Shown here: positions 23,890 to 36,992 of the stretch, one piece after another
How positions within the stretch are numbered: the stretch's first letter is position 1
Layout of the letters: each line of letters begins with the position of its first letter
Origin: Epiperipatus broadwayi
Lineage: Eukaryota > Onychophora > Udeonychophora > Euonychophora > Peripatidae
Length of the DNA: 64,000 nt
Direction: 5' to 3'
NCBI GenBank assembly: GCA_028023455.1
Contig: JAQFVV010011399.1
Coordinates: forward strand, 1-64,000
The notes under the pieces: model-generated
What the model saw: the letters and a program-made list of their open reading frames with translations, nothing else
Told to the model about the DNA's origin: nothing
Databases searched by the model: none
Program-made: the position numbers and the translations under genes

Positions 23890-26800
23890 TATTAACATCA
23901 TTTTCAAATATTTTTGAATCATTGTAAGATGAAGATCTTTTTAAAATTAATTCAGTTTTATTGATCCATAGTTTTTCTTTTTCACATCATACAAGAAATT
24001 ATTATTTTTTATCCCTTTTTCATGTCATCAATTTTAAGGTCTTTTGCAACTATTGGAATAATCCAATTTCAATTGTTCATTTACATTTTCTAACAGTATA
24101 TTTACTCAGCTCCATTTGAGTCTTAATTTTTTGAGTAGTATTAATAATAACATTATTCTGTCTCTCATATTTTATTTTCAATCTTTTTTTGTTACATCTA
24201 ATATGCATATTATTTTGATGAATAATCTCAATTTTTTTCTGTTCATTTTGTCTTAAATATTTGTTTTAAGATCCATAAATAAGAAAAGACAAAACTGATT
24301 AAAAATCTTTTTTTCGAAACCATAAACATCCAGGTTCAATTGTGAGATTAATTTTAACATATATGATTCTATCTGTATTAATTATCTGCTCAAGGTACTT
24401 ATAAATTACATTTTAAAATATATGTTTATCAATCATTATTCTCTTCTGAGAAAAATCCATTCAACATTATTTCAGTTTTTCTCCATTTTTTAATTTTAAT
24501 CTGATATAATAATTGTAATCTTTCCTAAAGCTCTGAAGCATTATTTGCAAAAACAATCACATTATATCCAAAATGTAGATAACCTAAATAACTTCCATAT
24601 GTTTACTCCCTTAAATTTCTATTTTACTCCATAAAATACTCATTGAACAAAAAAAAGTTTTTGAGATATGGAATCACATTACATAAACAAGGCAAAACAC
24701 TCCATACAGTAGTGCCACCCTGTTCCAACCAGAGTAAACAATTGATGCCAGAAGGCTTGTGCATAAAATCCCTATCTAGTGCCTAATCATCCAATATCCC
24801 CACACTAGTTTCTGGGTTGTGGCCTTTGTCAGTGAGAAGCCTTGGATCTGAATGCACTGCACCTAGTTCCAAGGCTCCTCACTGACAAAGGCCACAAGCC
24901 AGAAACTAGTCTGGGGATATTGGATGAGTAGGCACTAGATAGGGATTTTATGCACAAGTCTTCTGGTATCTATTGATTACTCTGGTTGGCACAGGGTGGC
25001 ACTACTGTATGGAGAGTTTTGCCTTGTTTAATAACAATTGTGTTACTATGAGATAGTGATCATGTGATGTTTAGTGGTTTAATCACCTTACATACCCTCT
25101 TCAATATAATTTTTTCTAATATCACCAAATAAAAAAATCACTGTTATTGCATTTTGATAAATATTTTTCAAAATCTAATATTTTTTTCTTGATCTTGATA
25201 ATCCAAAGTTTTAATAGCGATGTAAATGCTTATAGAATGAAATGCATTTTTATTACCAATAAATCAAAAACATGTCAACACATTGGTTCTTTCTTTTTTA
25301 TACTGTTAAAACTATTTTTTAATAATTTTTTTCTTGTTGTTTTAAAGTTAGTTCTAGTTACATTAATTGTACAACTGATAAAAGATTGATAGGCCTATCT
25401 TCTCTATCTTTTTTAATTGGTAATTTATACATTCTTACAGTTATCTGGTATATCTTTATCATTTAGACATTTAATAATAAATGCTGTCAAAAAAAAAAAT
25501 TCTAATTACTTCTTTTAAAATAAAAAAAATAATTCCATCATATTCTGAAATGTATCCTTAATAGATTTAGTTGCATATTTGAAATACTTGACAATTCAAA
25601 AAATGGAGGGGATTTTTGTTTTTTTAATAACACTTTTTTCTGTACCTCTTCTACAAATTTTCTGATGATATTCGTTTTTATAATAATAATCCATTTATTT
25701 TTGTTGGTGAAATAATTTTTTTCCTATTATTCAGATGTTATTTTATATTTTTTGGAATTATTCTTTCTTATAACTTTAATTGCCAAGTCATAAATATGTT
25801 TTCATATCAGTATTAATTCTTTTCTTGTATCATTTAATAAAACTCTAAGTAGTCATTTTTTAAAAAATAGTTTATTTTTATAATCTTTCTTGTTGTGCAT
25901 TCTTTACTGTATCATACTATTGATAAATTGCTTTTCTTTTGTAGAAGTCATCTGTCTTGAAGATCTTATTAATTTCAGTTCAATTTGACTCATTATTAGT
26001 CTGACAATATTTTAAATTCATTTTCAAGTTTCAATTTAAATTAATTGCAGGGTTTCTGAAAGTTAGGAAATATCAACTTTTTAAAATAGTTTTCATCTTT
26101 CTGGTTCTGCATTGACATATATACCTCTCATTAATTGACAGTCATTTCCTGTGCTAAATCTATTGAGAACATTGTTATATTGAAATAAATATCTATGTTT
26201 GGTCAGAATATGATCTAATTAGGTTATATTTTAATTTGTATATTTTCATGACCATTTTCCTTTAACATTTTTCTTAAAGAATTCATAAAGTATAGTTTTT
26301 TCTTAAACTCTTTTTTCTTTTATTCCTGTCTTTATAATCAAAGTTATTCTCAGCACAATCATGTAGTTGCTTAGCAGTTAAAGCATTAATGCTTCCCACA
26401 ACAATCATAAAATGTTTGATCTGGTAAAAAGCATTTTATACATGTATATAAAAATCCTCTACTCTGTCATCACAATGAGAACTTATTGTGATATAAACTT
26501 GAATTATTTGCAATTGATATTTTCCTTTAAATTGAATAATTAATCTAGCTTCTGAACTGGATAAATTATCAATCTCAAATGTTATTTTTCCACTGTTTTT
26601 ATATAATCATTTCATTTGTGGTTTTAATATTTATACCTTAGTCGTAAAATATATGGCAACTTGACTCATCTGCTTTACAATGCCCAACAAATGTCCTATT
26701 TATAATTAGATAGTTTTTCCAATTCATTCAAGTGATCTTCAGTTGTAGATGTCTACATTAGTGATTGCCATTGGGTTTTATTTTAGATTTTTCAATAGCA

Positions 26801-26900
26801 GATTCATAGAACTGCCAGCTGCTGTCATTGACTGACAATTTTACAGCCTCTTGGGACTAAAGGCCATGATTAACTTTTGTCTCTCATGATTATATATATA
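23890..26900 (-). mobile_element. Decayed near-full-length LINE related to family B, interrupted by a MITE
   Basis: The minus strand reads in LINE order. Endonuclease-like sequence lies at about 26,600-26,350 (IIQVYITISSHCDDRVEDFY, then FMIVVGSINALTAKQ). RT start KDREDRPINLLSVV lies near 25,420-25,370. The RT catalytic region, degraded to VIVFANNASEL, lies near 24,580-24,530, followed by KWRKTEIMLNG. A C-terminal tail ends in an AGATCTTCATCTTACAATG-type motif and a GATG 3' end near 23,890. Frames are broken throughout. The RT is split by the 347-bp palindrome at 24,684-25,030, giving a clear relative age: LINE first, MITE later. Confidence 0.65.
24684..25030. mobile_element. Palindromic MITE/fold-back element, 347 bp
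   Basis: Near-perfect inverted arms of about 160 bp start TAAACAAGGCAAAAC and end GTTTTGCCTTGTTTA, around a short centre near 24,840-24,870. Outer TA dinucleotides fit a TA target duplication, as made by Tc1/mariner-like transposases. No coding sequence. A single-arm relative is at 45,430-45,580. It sits inside the LINE at 23,890-26,900. Confidence 0.8.
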
Positions 26901-26907
26901 TATATAT
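26889..26907. repeat. TA microsatellite
   Basis: Short TA run in otherwise unremarkable sequence. Confidence 0.8.
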
Positions 26908-27129
26908 AAAGAGATCATTCACATCCACATTTATCTTTCTTTCAAGATATTTCAACTGATATTTCAGTTCTAAAAAGGAAGTCTTAAAGGTAAAGTAATA
27001 AGTTTATTATGTAGCTTATGCATGTTACTGAATAGCCTGTGTTTGTTTCCCATATGAAAATCACATGAATGATAACATCTACAGTGACAGGAACATATGG
27101 AGTAGTTATAAGTAATTTTTCATTTTTTT

Positions 27130-28315
27130 AATGTTTCAAAGGGGAATAACTCCTTGATGCTTATATATTTCATTTAATATCCTAATCTTACAAAATTATT
27201 TAATCTATTCCAGTAAATTTCAATTAACAAAAACTCCTTGCTGTTTATATATTTGATTTAATATCTAAACTTACAGCAAATTTTAATCTATTCCAGTGAT
27301 TCAGGTTCATAGTTACTTTTTCATCTTTGGTACAGACAAGAGAGTTATTATGTATAGTATTGATGTATTTAAAAAAAGAAAAAAGGGGAGCATTATATGA
27401 CAAATCCTGCTGGTGTGATTTATTTCATATTTATATATAACCTAAATATCTAAGTAATATGAAATATTTTACATTTTGCAATTTATTTTATCTTTATTAG
27501 TTTTTGGATTAACATATTGATATACAATATTAATATATATCATATTAATTATAATAGGAGTTTATTTAGATATAAACTCATGATAAGAGTATTTAATATG
27601 ATCTTTATTATTTCTGAATGATAAAATGTTAGCCTTAAATTATCTTATGTTCTGTTTGTAATACAGATAAAGGTTTGTGAGAGATTTTGGCAACTTCAAT
27701 TTTGGTTGTTTAAATTACTGTAAATGTTGATAATTATATTTTTGTAAGGAACTAATTGTTTTTCCTATTGCTACTATTACTTCTTGGTATTCTAGTGTTA
27801 TTGTTCCACATGTTGAATTATTTGTTCTCATCATTATAGTCTCCTATTTCACTGAGTTTTGATTGGGATAAGAATTGGAAGTTTTCTTATATAGATGAAA
27901 GATTGTATTATAAATAAAATATTTATTTACAAGTATGTGTAATAGGGACTTCTATAACAAACTAACTGATGTTTCAAAAAGTTAGTTATTATAGAAATTA
28001 TTCATTGCAGCTCACATGGAATTTATATTATTAGATATAACCCATTCTATGTCTGACTGAGAATGATGTTACAACACAAAATATCATTTGGCTCATTAAA
28101 TTCTTTATTTTTGAAAGATTTTCATAGGATTTTTTAATACTTTTTCTTCATTTATGACAAATGTTCATCAGTCTACTTTTATTAAAAAATGTCCAAACAA
28201 AAATTATATGTCAACATCAGACAGTTATTAATAAATAAATATGTGGCACATATTTTTATTAAGTGATTTTCTATGGCATAAAAACGTGACATTAGATAAA
28301 TTAAAATGTGTATTA
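27130..28315 (+). repeat. Segmental duplication block V, orphan copy 2
   Basis: Matches 7728-8224 plus 9455-10,330 (see copy 1) in the same orientation but without the 1.23-kb fold-back element, so it preserves the empty site (CATATTTATATATAACCTAAATATCTAAG near 27,430-27,460). No zinc-finger exon follows on this strand; the next gene is locus 2 on the opposite strand. It is probably a leftover from an incomplete or later-deleted duplication. Confidence 0.75.
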
Positions 28316-29100
28316 GGAACATGTGAGAAGACAATTTAATAACTTACTATTTTATATTTATACAGGAAAAAATTATTTATATGTGTTTATGAGTATCCAT
28401 TCATCTTATGGCAAAATTGATTATAAAAGACATTATGCAGTATAGATGAATAAATTGATAATAATGAGATAATATAACTCAATTGATCCATGAATGCAGG
28501 TTTTTTAGTATTAAGTAATGCGAATAGATATCTATGAAAAAAAAGTTATGTTAAATAAAATATAATAAATATTTGAAGTTATATAATAATTAAGATATAG
28601 CAGAAGTTTTTTAAGTCACATGTCTTCAGATGACATTTATTCATTAACTCTCACATGTCATAAATAGTGGATCTAGATATGTTAGCACTTTGATATTTTG
28701 ATGGTGTGATAAGCTATGTCTTCACATAACACATGCACTAATCTAAAGATAATATTAAAAAAGCAGTCACCTTTTTTCTCTAGGACACTCTTAATATATT
28801 TAATGAATCCCTATTTGACAATAGGAAGAAAAGTTGGTTATTTCTAATATTAGTTTAATACAATTTTTTGTTGTACATACTTTAGAGATAAATAATCACA
28901 TTTTGTTGTGCTTATGAACATCTTTAAATTGGATATTTGGCAGTATTTTAAACATTCTCATCAAAAAATCTAGTGTTAATAAAGAAAAAAGTTATTTCTC
29001 ATTAAATTCCTTTTCAGCAATAATTGATTTTGCATCCAGATATGCATCAATGATTTTAAATACTTTTTGTAATGCTAAATAATTTTATAAAAAGTGATTC
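28316..29100. other. Non-coding interval
   Basis: AT-rich, nothing recognised. Confidence 0.5.
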
Positions 29101-29104
29101 ATTT

Positions 29105-29875
29105 TTCATTTACAATATAATTCATATTACATTCAATCAATATATATATATATATATATACAAATCCATTTATTACATATATATATATATATATATATTG
29201 ATATAGGCACATATAATTTTATTCATCTATTACATATGTATCTAAGCTTACCCTTCCATCTGTACAAGTCATTATCAAAAGTACAAAATGTATAAAGGCA
29301 CCGCATTATTAAAATATATATAGACTAAATTAAAAATGGATATTTTATATTAGAGACTATGTAGTTATGCTTTTAAAATTTCGATATAAGATAACACTCA
29401 CTTTCACTTTCAATAACCAATATTTCTAAAAATGAAGCCTCAAAGAAACAAATATATTTTGCATGAGTGTTTAAACAAATAAACACAAATGCACACATTT
29501 TTTTCTTCCAACATTTTGAAAAAAATTTTTAATATAATTTTAGTCTTGATTAGTTTGATAACATTTATAATAGAACTTTACTAATTCAGACATCTACTTG
29601 TTAAAGTTAGGAAATGGATTTTTATTTGTGAATTCATTACCATAAACTGCAATAAAATAGTGTTACCACTAAAATGCATTAACTGATTTTTTTATAAAAT
29701 ATCTGTGTATATAATTTATGTTCTTTTTTAACAAATTTATAATAGACTTAATTTTAATACAACTTCACTTGTCATTATATCTTCACATTACTTATAATCG
29801 TCTTGCTTTCATAAATTTCACAGTAACCAGACTCTGAAATGAGTCCACTAAGATTTTATTGAATAACAAATGTTT
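29105..29875 (-). repeat. Segmental duplication block D, 3' flank of locus 2
   Basis: Aligns with 56,225-56,920 beside locus 3. Shared tracts include ACTAAATTAAAAA, TATTTTATATTAGAGACTA, GTTATGCTTTTA and the AATAACCAG to AGATTTTATT stretch at the gene-proximal end. It contains TA microsatellite runs at about 29,142-29,161 and 29,178-29,199 that are short in the locus 3 copy. In locus 2 it directly abuts decayed fingers, without the roughly 380 bp of terminal coding and 3' sequence present in locus 3. Confidence 0.7.
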
Positions 29876-31009
29876 TTCTTGTCTTTTTCCATGCATGCTT
29901 CATCTTCCCATTTCTGCAGTTCTATATTCATATAAATGCTCTTTCATGCAAAAGCTTACAACCTACATTGAAAGTGTTTGTATTGAATGTGTTCTTTCTT
30001 GTAATCTTAAATTTCCCCTTTGTGCAGCCATGTTCACTCAAACTACAGTGGAAATTTTTTTCTTCTATGTGGTCTTTCATGCTAAAGTAAATGTCTGTTT
30101 TAAGCAGTTCTCCAGTCACAGAAATTGCACTGAAAAAGTTTTATACTGTTTGTGTTCTTTCAAGTAGAATTAAAAATCCCTTTTAGTCACACAAACTACA
30201 CTTAAATTTTTTTTACTCCTGTATTGTTAAACTGCAGACTTATTTAAGTGTTTTCTGTGGTGTATTATTCTATACCACTACAGACTTATTGTTTTCTTCT
30301 GTGTTTTATTCTATACCATATTAAACTCTCCATGTGAACAGTGCTACATTCACACACTATATTGAAATGGGTTTTTTCTTATTTTTCATGCATTCTTAAA
30401 CTTCCCCTTTGTGCAGCTCTATGTTCTCTCAAATTACATTGGAAAGATTTTTCTCCTGTATGTGTTCTTTTGTGCAGAATTAACAATTTTGTTTGCATAT
30501 TCCTATACTCACACAAATTACAGTAACAATGTTTTTCTTCTGTGTTTTTTCACACCAAAATGAATAAATTCTTCAAAGATTTTTCTCCTGCATGTTTTTT
30601 CATGGGTTGTTAAATTACCCTTAACTGCAGTTCTATAGTCAAAAATTACACTGGGAAACTTTTCTCGTGTTTTTCTTCAATGCAAAATTAAATTACTCTT
30701 CTGAGCAGTCCTATGAACAAACAATATACTGGAACTTTCTCTCCTAAATGTATTAAATTACCATGAAAAGGCTTTTCTTTTTTAAGCAAAATTTAAATGC
30801 TGCTTGTGAGCAATCCTATAATCACACAAATCTCAAAAGCTTTCCTGCTGCATGGTTGGTAAATTTTTATTTGCAGTCTTATATTCACACAAATTATATT
30901 GGAAAGACTTTTCTCCTGTATGTTTTTTATGCATAAATTAAATTTCATTGAAACGGTGTCTTTCCTGTATGTGTTCTTTCATGCACAATTAAAGTACTAG
31001 TCTGTGCAC
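29876..31009 (-). pseudogene. Decayed C-terminal zinc fingers of locus 2
   Basis: On the minus strand, repeated remnants of the TGEK linker (CATACAGGAGAAAA complement), F-Q-C and K-T-A blocks recur about every 84 bp down to about 29,880. Stops, indels and lost Cys or His codons interrupt them; examples lie near 30,900, 30,580, 30,450 and 30,380. They continue the array of the open frame that ends at 31,010. The terminal SDWETHEN module seen in loci 1 and 3 was not found here. Confidence 0.75.
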
Positions 31010-31816
31010 TCAGTCACATAAACTACATTGAAAAGGTTTCTCTCCTGTATGTGTTCTTTTGTGCAGAATTAAATTCCCCTTCTGAGCGGTCTTATGGTCA
31101 CACAAATTGCATTGGAATGGCTTTTCTCCTGTATGTGTTCTTTCATGCAACCTTAACGCACTTTTGTAGGCAGTGTTGTAGTCACATGAATTACATTGAA
31201 AAGGTTTCTCTCCTGTATGTGTTCTTTCATGCACGATTAAATTACTCTTCTGTGTAGTTCTATAGTCACATAAACTACATTGAAAAGGTTTCTCTCCTGT
31301 ATGTGTTCTTTTGTGCAGAATTAAACTCCCCTTCCGAGTAGTCTTATAGTAACATAAATCACATTGGAAACATTTTTCCTCTGAATGTGTTCTGTTGTGC
31401 ACAATAACATTACTCTTCTGGGCAGTGCTATAATCACATAAAGTACATTGAAACGGTTTTTCTCCTGTATGTATTCTTTCATGCGCGATTAAATTGCCAT
31501 TCTGAGCAGTGCTATAGTCACATAAATCGCATTGGAAACGTTTTTCTCCTGTATGTGGTTTTTTATGCAGATTTAAATTGGCTGCCTGAGCAATACTATA
31601 GTCACACAAATCACTTTGGAAACATTTTCCACCTGAAGGCATACTTTCATGGGGTGCTAAATTATTTTTATTTGCAATCTTATATTCGCACAAATTACAT
31701 TGAAAAGGTTTTGCTACTGGAGATGTTTTATCATATAGAATTATACTGCTTTTGGGACCAATTCTGTAATCATGTAAAGTACATTGAAAAGATTTTTCAC
31801 CTGTAGGTCTTTTCAT
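31010..31816 (-). CDS. C2H2 zinc-finger protein fragment, about 9 fingers (locus 2)
   Basis: A 268-residue open frame from ATG at 31,816 (MKRPTGEKSFQC) to TGA at 31,010-31,012. It encodes three worn fingers (second Cys lost, second His lost, first Cys lost), then six intact C2H2 fingers of the FQC-x2-C-DY-x-TAQK-x-NLI-x-HERTHTGEKP type. It stops within finger 10 at FQCSLCD. Fingers are expected to bind DNA in the nucleus. Because fingers decay on both sides, this looks like a surviving core of a dying gene, and translation of this piece alone is doubtful. Compared with locus 1, the consensus is CDYxTAQKSNL rather than CxFKTARK, so the arrays have diversified. The array fingers are more similar to each other than to the degraded flanks, which may reflect recent internal duplication. 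Confidence 0.6.
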   Translation of the reverse strand: MKRPTGEKSFQCTLHDYRIGPKSSIILYDKTSPVAKPFQCNLCEYKIANKNNLAPHESMPSGGKCFQSDLCDYSIAQAANLNLHKKPHTGEKRFQCDLCDYSTAQNGNLIAHERIHTGEKPFQCTLCDYSTAQKSNVIVHNRTHSEEKCFQCDLCYYKTTRKGSLILHKRTHTGEKPFQCSLCDYRTTQKSNLIVHERTHTGEKPFQCNSCDYNTAYKSALRLHERTHTGEKPFQCNLCDHKTAQKGNLILHKRTHTGEKPFQCSLCD

Positions 31817-32480
31817 GCAAAATGAAACCCCCTTTCCTAGCAGTACTACTCACACAAATTACACACAAGTTATTTATTCTCCTGTATGCATTGTTCCTTG
31901 CTGAACTACGAGGTTGTTTTGAGTAGTCACATAGACCCACAAATTAAAGTGAAAATGCTTTTCTCCTGTATCATCTCATATACTGATAAATTTTGTTTAC
32001 CTGTAATCTCATATTCACACAAATTATATTTAAAAGATTTTTCTCCTGTATGTTCTCTGATCCATTTTTAAACTTTCATTAACAGCAAGCAGTCATAGTC
32101 ACAAATTACAATTTAAAAGATTTTTCTTTGGTGTGTGTAGATTCCCATACTGATCAATGACATTTACCTGCAGTCTTATATTCAGATAAATTATATTAAA
32201 AAATCTTTTTCTCTTATGTTTTTTGTATTCTGATGCTTACCCTTTCAGCAGTCCAATATTCACACAACCTACACAGATAGCTTGTGTTCCCTCATGCACT
32301 CATTAATTTCCTTTTTTTCATATCTGCACAAACATTTAAAAAGTTTTTTGTCTATAGGTGTTCTCATAATCACATTAAATAATTTCTTATACTATAATAG
32401 ATTTTTCCACAATTTTAGTTTTACCAAAAGCCATAGGAATATAAATATTTATCTTTCCTTTATGTATTTTTCCTCTATAT
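31817..32480 (-). pseudogene. Decayed N-terminal zinc fingers of locus 2
   Basis: Minus-strand remnants of linker and finger motifs continue upstream of the open frame (near 31,880, 31,970, 32,050, 32,120 and 32,270), with stops and missing ligands. Confidence 0.7.
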
Positions 32481-32489
32481 GGTCTTGAA

Positions 32490-34880
32490 AAAATTTCTCA
32501 TTCTTGTTGAGATATGACCCTCATGTTTTTCCCGTTCTTTGAATCACAAAAATTAACACACAGATTTAAAATTTGTCTTATACTATATATTTATAAAGAG
32601 TTTTTTTTGGGTGTGTGTAATATCCCAAATAGTGATAAAATAAATCAACAAGCATTTTAAGACTTAAATGACATTAAATATTTCATTGAAACAAACGTTT
32701 TAATGAGAAAAGTTATTTTGAATTAAAACATACATGTTTATCAATTTTTATGAAAGTACATTTAGATATCCATAAAATATATTCTCATTTTAAATATTTG
32801 TTTAAATGTTATAATCACTTGTATTTATCTGAATACAAGGTAATAATAAACAGACATGAATTGTTACTGTTTTTTAAAATTTCTTTAATTCAAAACTGCT
32901 TGAGTTTCTTTTAGTAGTTCTTAATTTCATAAAATCTTAGTACAAATAATTAAATGTGCGACTTTTCAAGAACAATTTTTTGTCAAAGAATACTATTTCG
33001 ATTGCAAGTATTACAATCCTTACATGAATATGAAGACTTGATTAATTAGATTATCAATCTAATATTTCAATGATATGCACTTTTCATCAAATACCATTCT
33101 CTTTTTCCATGTCTTAGACCTAAACAAAACAGAAAAAAATATTAATCACATTTTTCTAAATGCATACCATATCATAAATGACAAAGATAGTTGGTTTGTT
33201 TACCAAGAAAGCAGAAAAGTTTTCATTAGAACATTCTTAAAATAAACAATCTTATCATATGACACAAGTAATATTTATATTGATTCAAAGATATCATGTT
33301 TCTAGTTACTAATACCAGAGAAAATCTGAACACATATGTTTCTTTTATATACATGTCAAGAATTATTCTTTCAAACCAAAACATTCTTGCTTTACATGAA
33401 ATCCAACAAAAAATTGCAAGCAACCACATATATAGACTTATGAACTATAAATACAAAAAATCAATCTAACATGAACTCTGCATTCATAGTGACAAATCTG
33501 CATTTTTCAACTTGAGCTCCACATAAACTATCATTAATTCCATGGCCAAATTCAAAGGTATAATTTATTTATTTATTTATTTACAGAATGTTGAGCAATT
33601 ACAAAAAATGCAAATATCATTTCTGCTCTATTTTGTGACTATCTTTTTAAAAACCCAGCTACAAATTTGCATAAAATAAGTATAAAGACATAAATATATA
33701 AAACTCATAAAAGAATTTACATATATAGAAAACTAAATTCAAAAGCATAACTTATTATTGCCATTATTTTTCTAATCATCTCTTTGATATATGATAGTTA
33801 TCATTCATTGGTTTTCATTAAGAAAACTCAAAAATAGGGATGATAAACTTTATATATGCACATACAGAGACAGACCCAAATTCAGACTATTTTTACATAA
33901 GTGAAGAAAAGATTCTATGAATTACATATACAGTATGATAAATTATATAAATTTAATATGAACCATGATAAGCTTCAGTTTCATTATTAAAACAAATTCA
34001 TTAAATAAGATATTCAATCTCTATATTTGTATAATTGATTTTAATTGAAGAACTATGAATTTGGCTAAAATATTTTTATTTAGTTCTTTTATAAAGAACA
34101 GTGACCTGCTTATTAATAACAAAAGTATTAAAAAAGAATGATTAATATTTAAAACAATATGCTGTTCTACTTTAAATGTGTACAAAATTATAACATACAC
34201 AACATGTAAGATTATATACTATTTTAATAGTATGACAAAAATACTTCCATAGGTGACAATAACATATGTAAATACAATTAAATTACTACATATTGTATTT
34301 TAAAACAATATTTGGTAAAAGATGAAATATCTTATAGACAATATAAAATTTACTATTGCTTCTGTAACATTATACATAAATTAAAAATGGTTTTTTAATT
34401 TATTATTTTTGGAGAACATTATATATGGTAATGCTTTTGGCCAATCTATAGTCATTTTATGACTACAATTTAAAAAACTCTAAATTAATGAACAAATTTC
34501 AAATAAAGACCTCAAGAACTCATTGAATAATGAATTCTATGAACATACTGTCATCAACAAACTAAATAAGTAATGATGGCCATTAAAATATTTAGGCAAT
34601 CCTTGCCAATTTTTGCACTTTTCTCAAAAAGATCTCATAACTTCCCTTTCCACTATAGCTTTTTGCATTTGAAAATGTATTTAAACATAATATTATCTTA
34701 TCCACATTAATGTTTTTTAAATGTATTCTCAATTTTCTAATCTAAATAGTTCCTTTATTTAAAACCACCCAGTTCAAAATAATATATTTAATATTTAACT
34801 TTGTGCTTATATGCTCTACATTTTCCATCTTTCAACTCATATATTAAAATACTTAGTCAATTGCCAAATAATGCACAGTT
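32490..34880 (-). repeat. Segmental duplication block U upstream of locus 2
   Basis: Reverse-complement match to 10,400-12,800 (locus 1) and direct match to about 59,100-62,340 (locus 3). The conserved stretch CAACTTGAGCTCCACATAAACTATCATTAATT lies at about 33,509-33,540. Similarity stops near 34,880. An ATTT tetranucleotide run lies near 33,560-33,580. No coding sequence. Confidence 0.75.
33119..33148 (-). promoter_or_regulatory. Conserved candidate 3' splice site, locus 2
   Basis: On the minus strand TTTTTTTCTGTTTTGTTTAG is followed by GTCTAAGACATGGAAAAAGAG, with the AG at 33,121-33,120. It is the positional equivalent of the acceptors in loci 1 and 3. Confidence 0.6.
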
Positions 34881-36985
34881 GGACCACAATCTTAGGAAAA
34901 CACTACTGTGTGAAATAAATATAGCATACAGAACTGTTACCCAAAATAAATAACATGAGATAATAATTGATAGTGCATCAGAATTTCTAATGAAAAAATA
35001 CCACAAAAGAATATAGAGCTAAGATTTATAAATCACATAAAAATATTCTTAAGAAATAAATTAATATGCTATAGATGTGAAAATGTGGGGCAGGCAATGA
35101 TCGTATACATATTGAAGAAATAAATGGACACTTAGTTCGCATTTATAGGAAAAATGAAAACAATTGAAAATAGACAAGCTATGCCTGGATTTTAAATCAG
35201 AGGGAGGTGGAGTTTGTAAAAAAAAATAAAAACATGAAGCATCTCAAATAATGGCCAAACTACACTGAATGTAACCACTTGTGGAATTAAAGTCAATATG
35301 GAGAGTGACAACAGTGCTGGATTATTGATTCTATCTCTAAAAAAGTGAAATAAAATTAACATTAAATCTAAAGACAGTGAAAATGGGTAAAGTAAATGTA
35401 GTGCCACAGACGGAAATAAATACAGAATACAAATTTGTAAAAAAGCCTTTGCATCAATGAATGTAAAACAAAAAGTAAATGTCTTACAACTGATTATTAT
35501 ACAGACATTAGACTACTGCTTAAACTGAAACTAGTTCTGTCCATTAAGTATCTGTTTTAAAGTAATTAAGGTCAAATTAGAAACAAAAGTTAGAACTAAG
35601 GTTCCTCAGCTGTTTAAACAAAAAATAACTGAATTAAAAATGCAACCAGTAGACATGGAATTAGCTAAATATGTGCAACCTGCAGTATGTATACTCTGAA
35701 GTCAAAAGTTTGAAGAAACAATGTCAAGATAAAAAAAAACAAAGTTAACACCTGTGGAAGACTCATCATGATTTACTACTGTGGTTGTAATTATAAGACT
35801 GGATGGGACTCATCTGTGCAAAGGCTATTCAATTACCACAAATAAATATATTGTAACTCAGTGCTTTTGGCACTTGGTTTTCATTTAGTTTTATTTGCAT
35901 ATAACATTGGTGCTATTTTTTTTTTTTAAAAAAAAAAAGAAGTAATATTTAACTGATAAAGTATACTATCTATCCACTTTGTCTAGCAATATTTCGGTAG
36001 TTTAGTCAGTATTATTACAATACTTTCTCATGTTTTATAAACTGACAGATTATTCTTAATAAAATGTTATAATAGTAAGCTAATACAATCTTAAAACTTT
36101 AATAAGCTGTTATTTGGTTCTAAATAACTGTAAGAAGCATAGCTAGATAAAGAAATATAATAGTATTATTATAATAATTATTTAGAGTCAGTTATTAAAT
36201 AACTTATTGGCAGTGATAGTTAATTAAAATATTTTTGTTATAAATATTAAAAAATTATAAGTAGTTATAAAATAGTAAAGTTATTAAAGTAAAGTAAAGT
36301 AATTAGTATTAAAGTCAATTCAAACATAACACTAACTTCCTGTAAACTGTGTGTGTGCATGAGAACTTAAAATGTCAGCAATTATTTTAACTCTTATTTT
36401 AACTGCTAAAATGTTTAATTGTAATATTAAATGTTTTTATTAAAGATAATTTAAAGTTAGTCAATAAAGTGTTAAATAATGTTGAATATTCTGATAAGTT
36501 TAAAATTATATTTTATAAAAAAAGTATAAGGTAATATTTTCTTAAATAATAATTATTTGGTGTAAATGTATTATTTTAATTTATCAAATCTTAATTAATA
36601 TATTTACACTTAAAAATTATATTTATTAAATACATAAGACTTATGAGAAGAATGGGTTTGTTTTCTATATTTATAATGATGCCTTTGACACTAACATCAA
36701 TATTTGCTACTTTCAGATGCAAAGTGTTTAATAATTAGACATTATTTCAAAATTTGCTTTTAATTCATATTATTTCCAAAACTCCCGACTTCATACATAT
36801 AAATAATAAAGGGAAGCAATATTTTTATAACAATTGTACAAAAAGTGGGATAAGTAATTTCAATTGACAGCCAAAATCTTCACAAAATCAATTAGTTCTT
36901 CATCTGTCTTGTTGACATACCAATGGCAAAATCACTCAAAACGAATTTACAATCCAAATATTTTTTTCTTTAGTTTTTTCCTTCA
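34881..36985. other. Non-coding interval
   Basis: No gene recognised. Around 35,030-35,880 the + strand is somewhat less AT-rich and has short frames. These were considered as LINE endonuclease remnants but not confirmed. A T13/A12 homopolymer step lies near 35,918-35,940. Confidence 0.4.
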
Positions 36986-36992
36986 TTAAAAT

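Noticed and set aside
35030-35880. Possible LINE endonuclease remnant on the + strand (short frames such as KAFASMNVKQK and ELKMQPVDMELAKY)
   Set aside because: No clear endonuclease motif in order; composition only slightly different from the surroundings.
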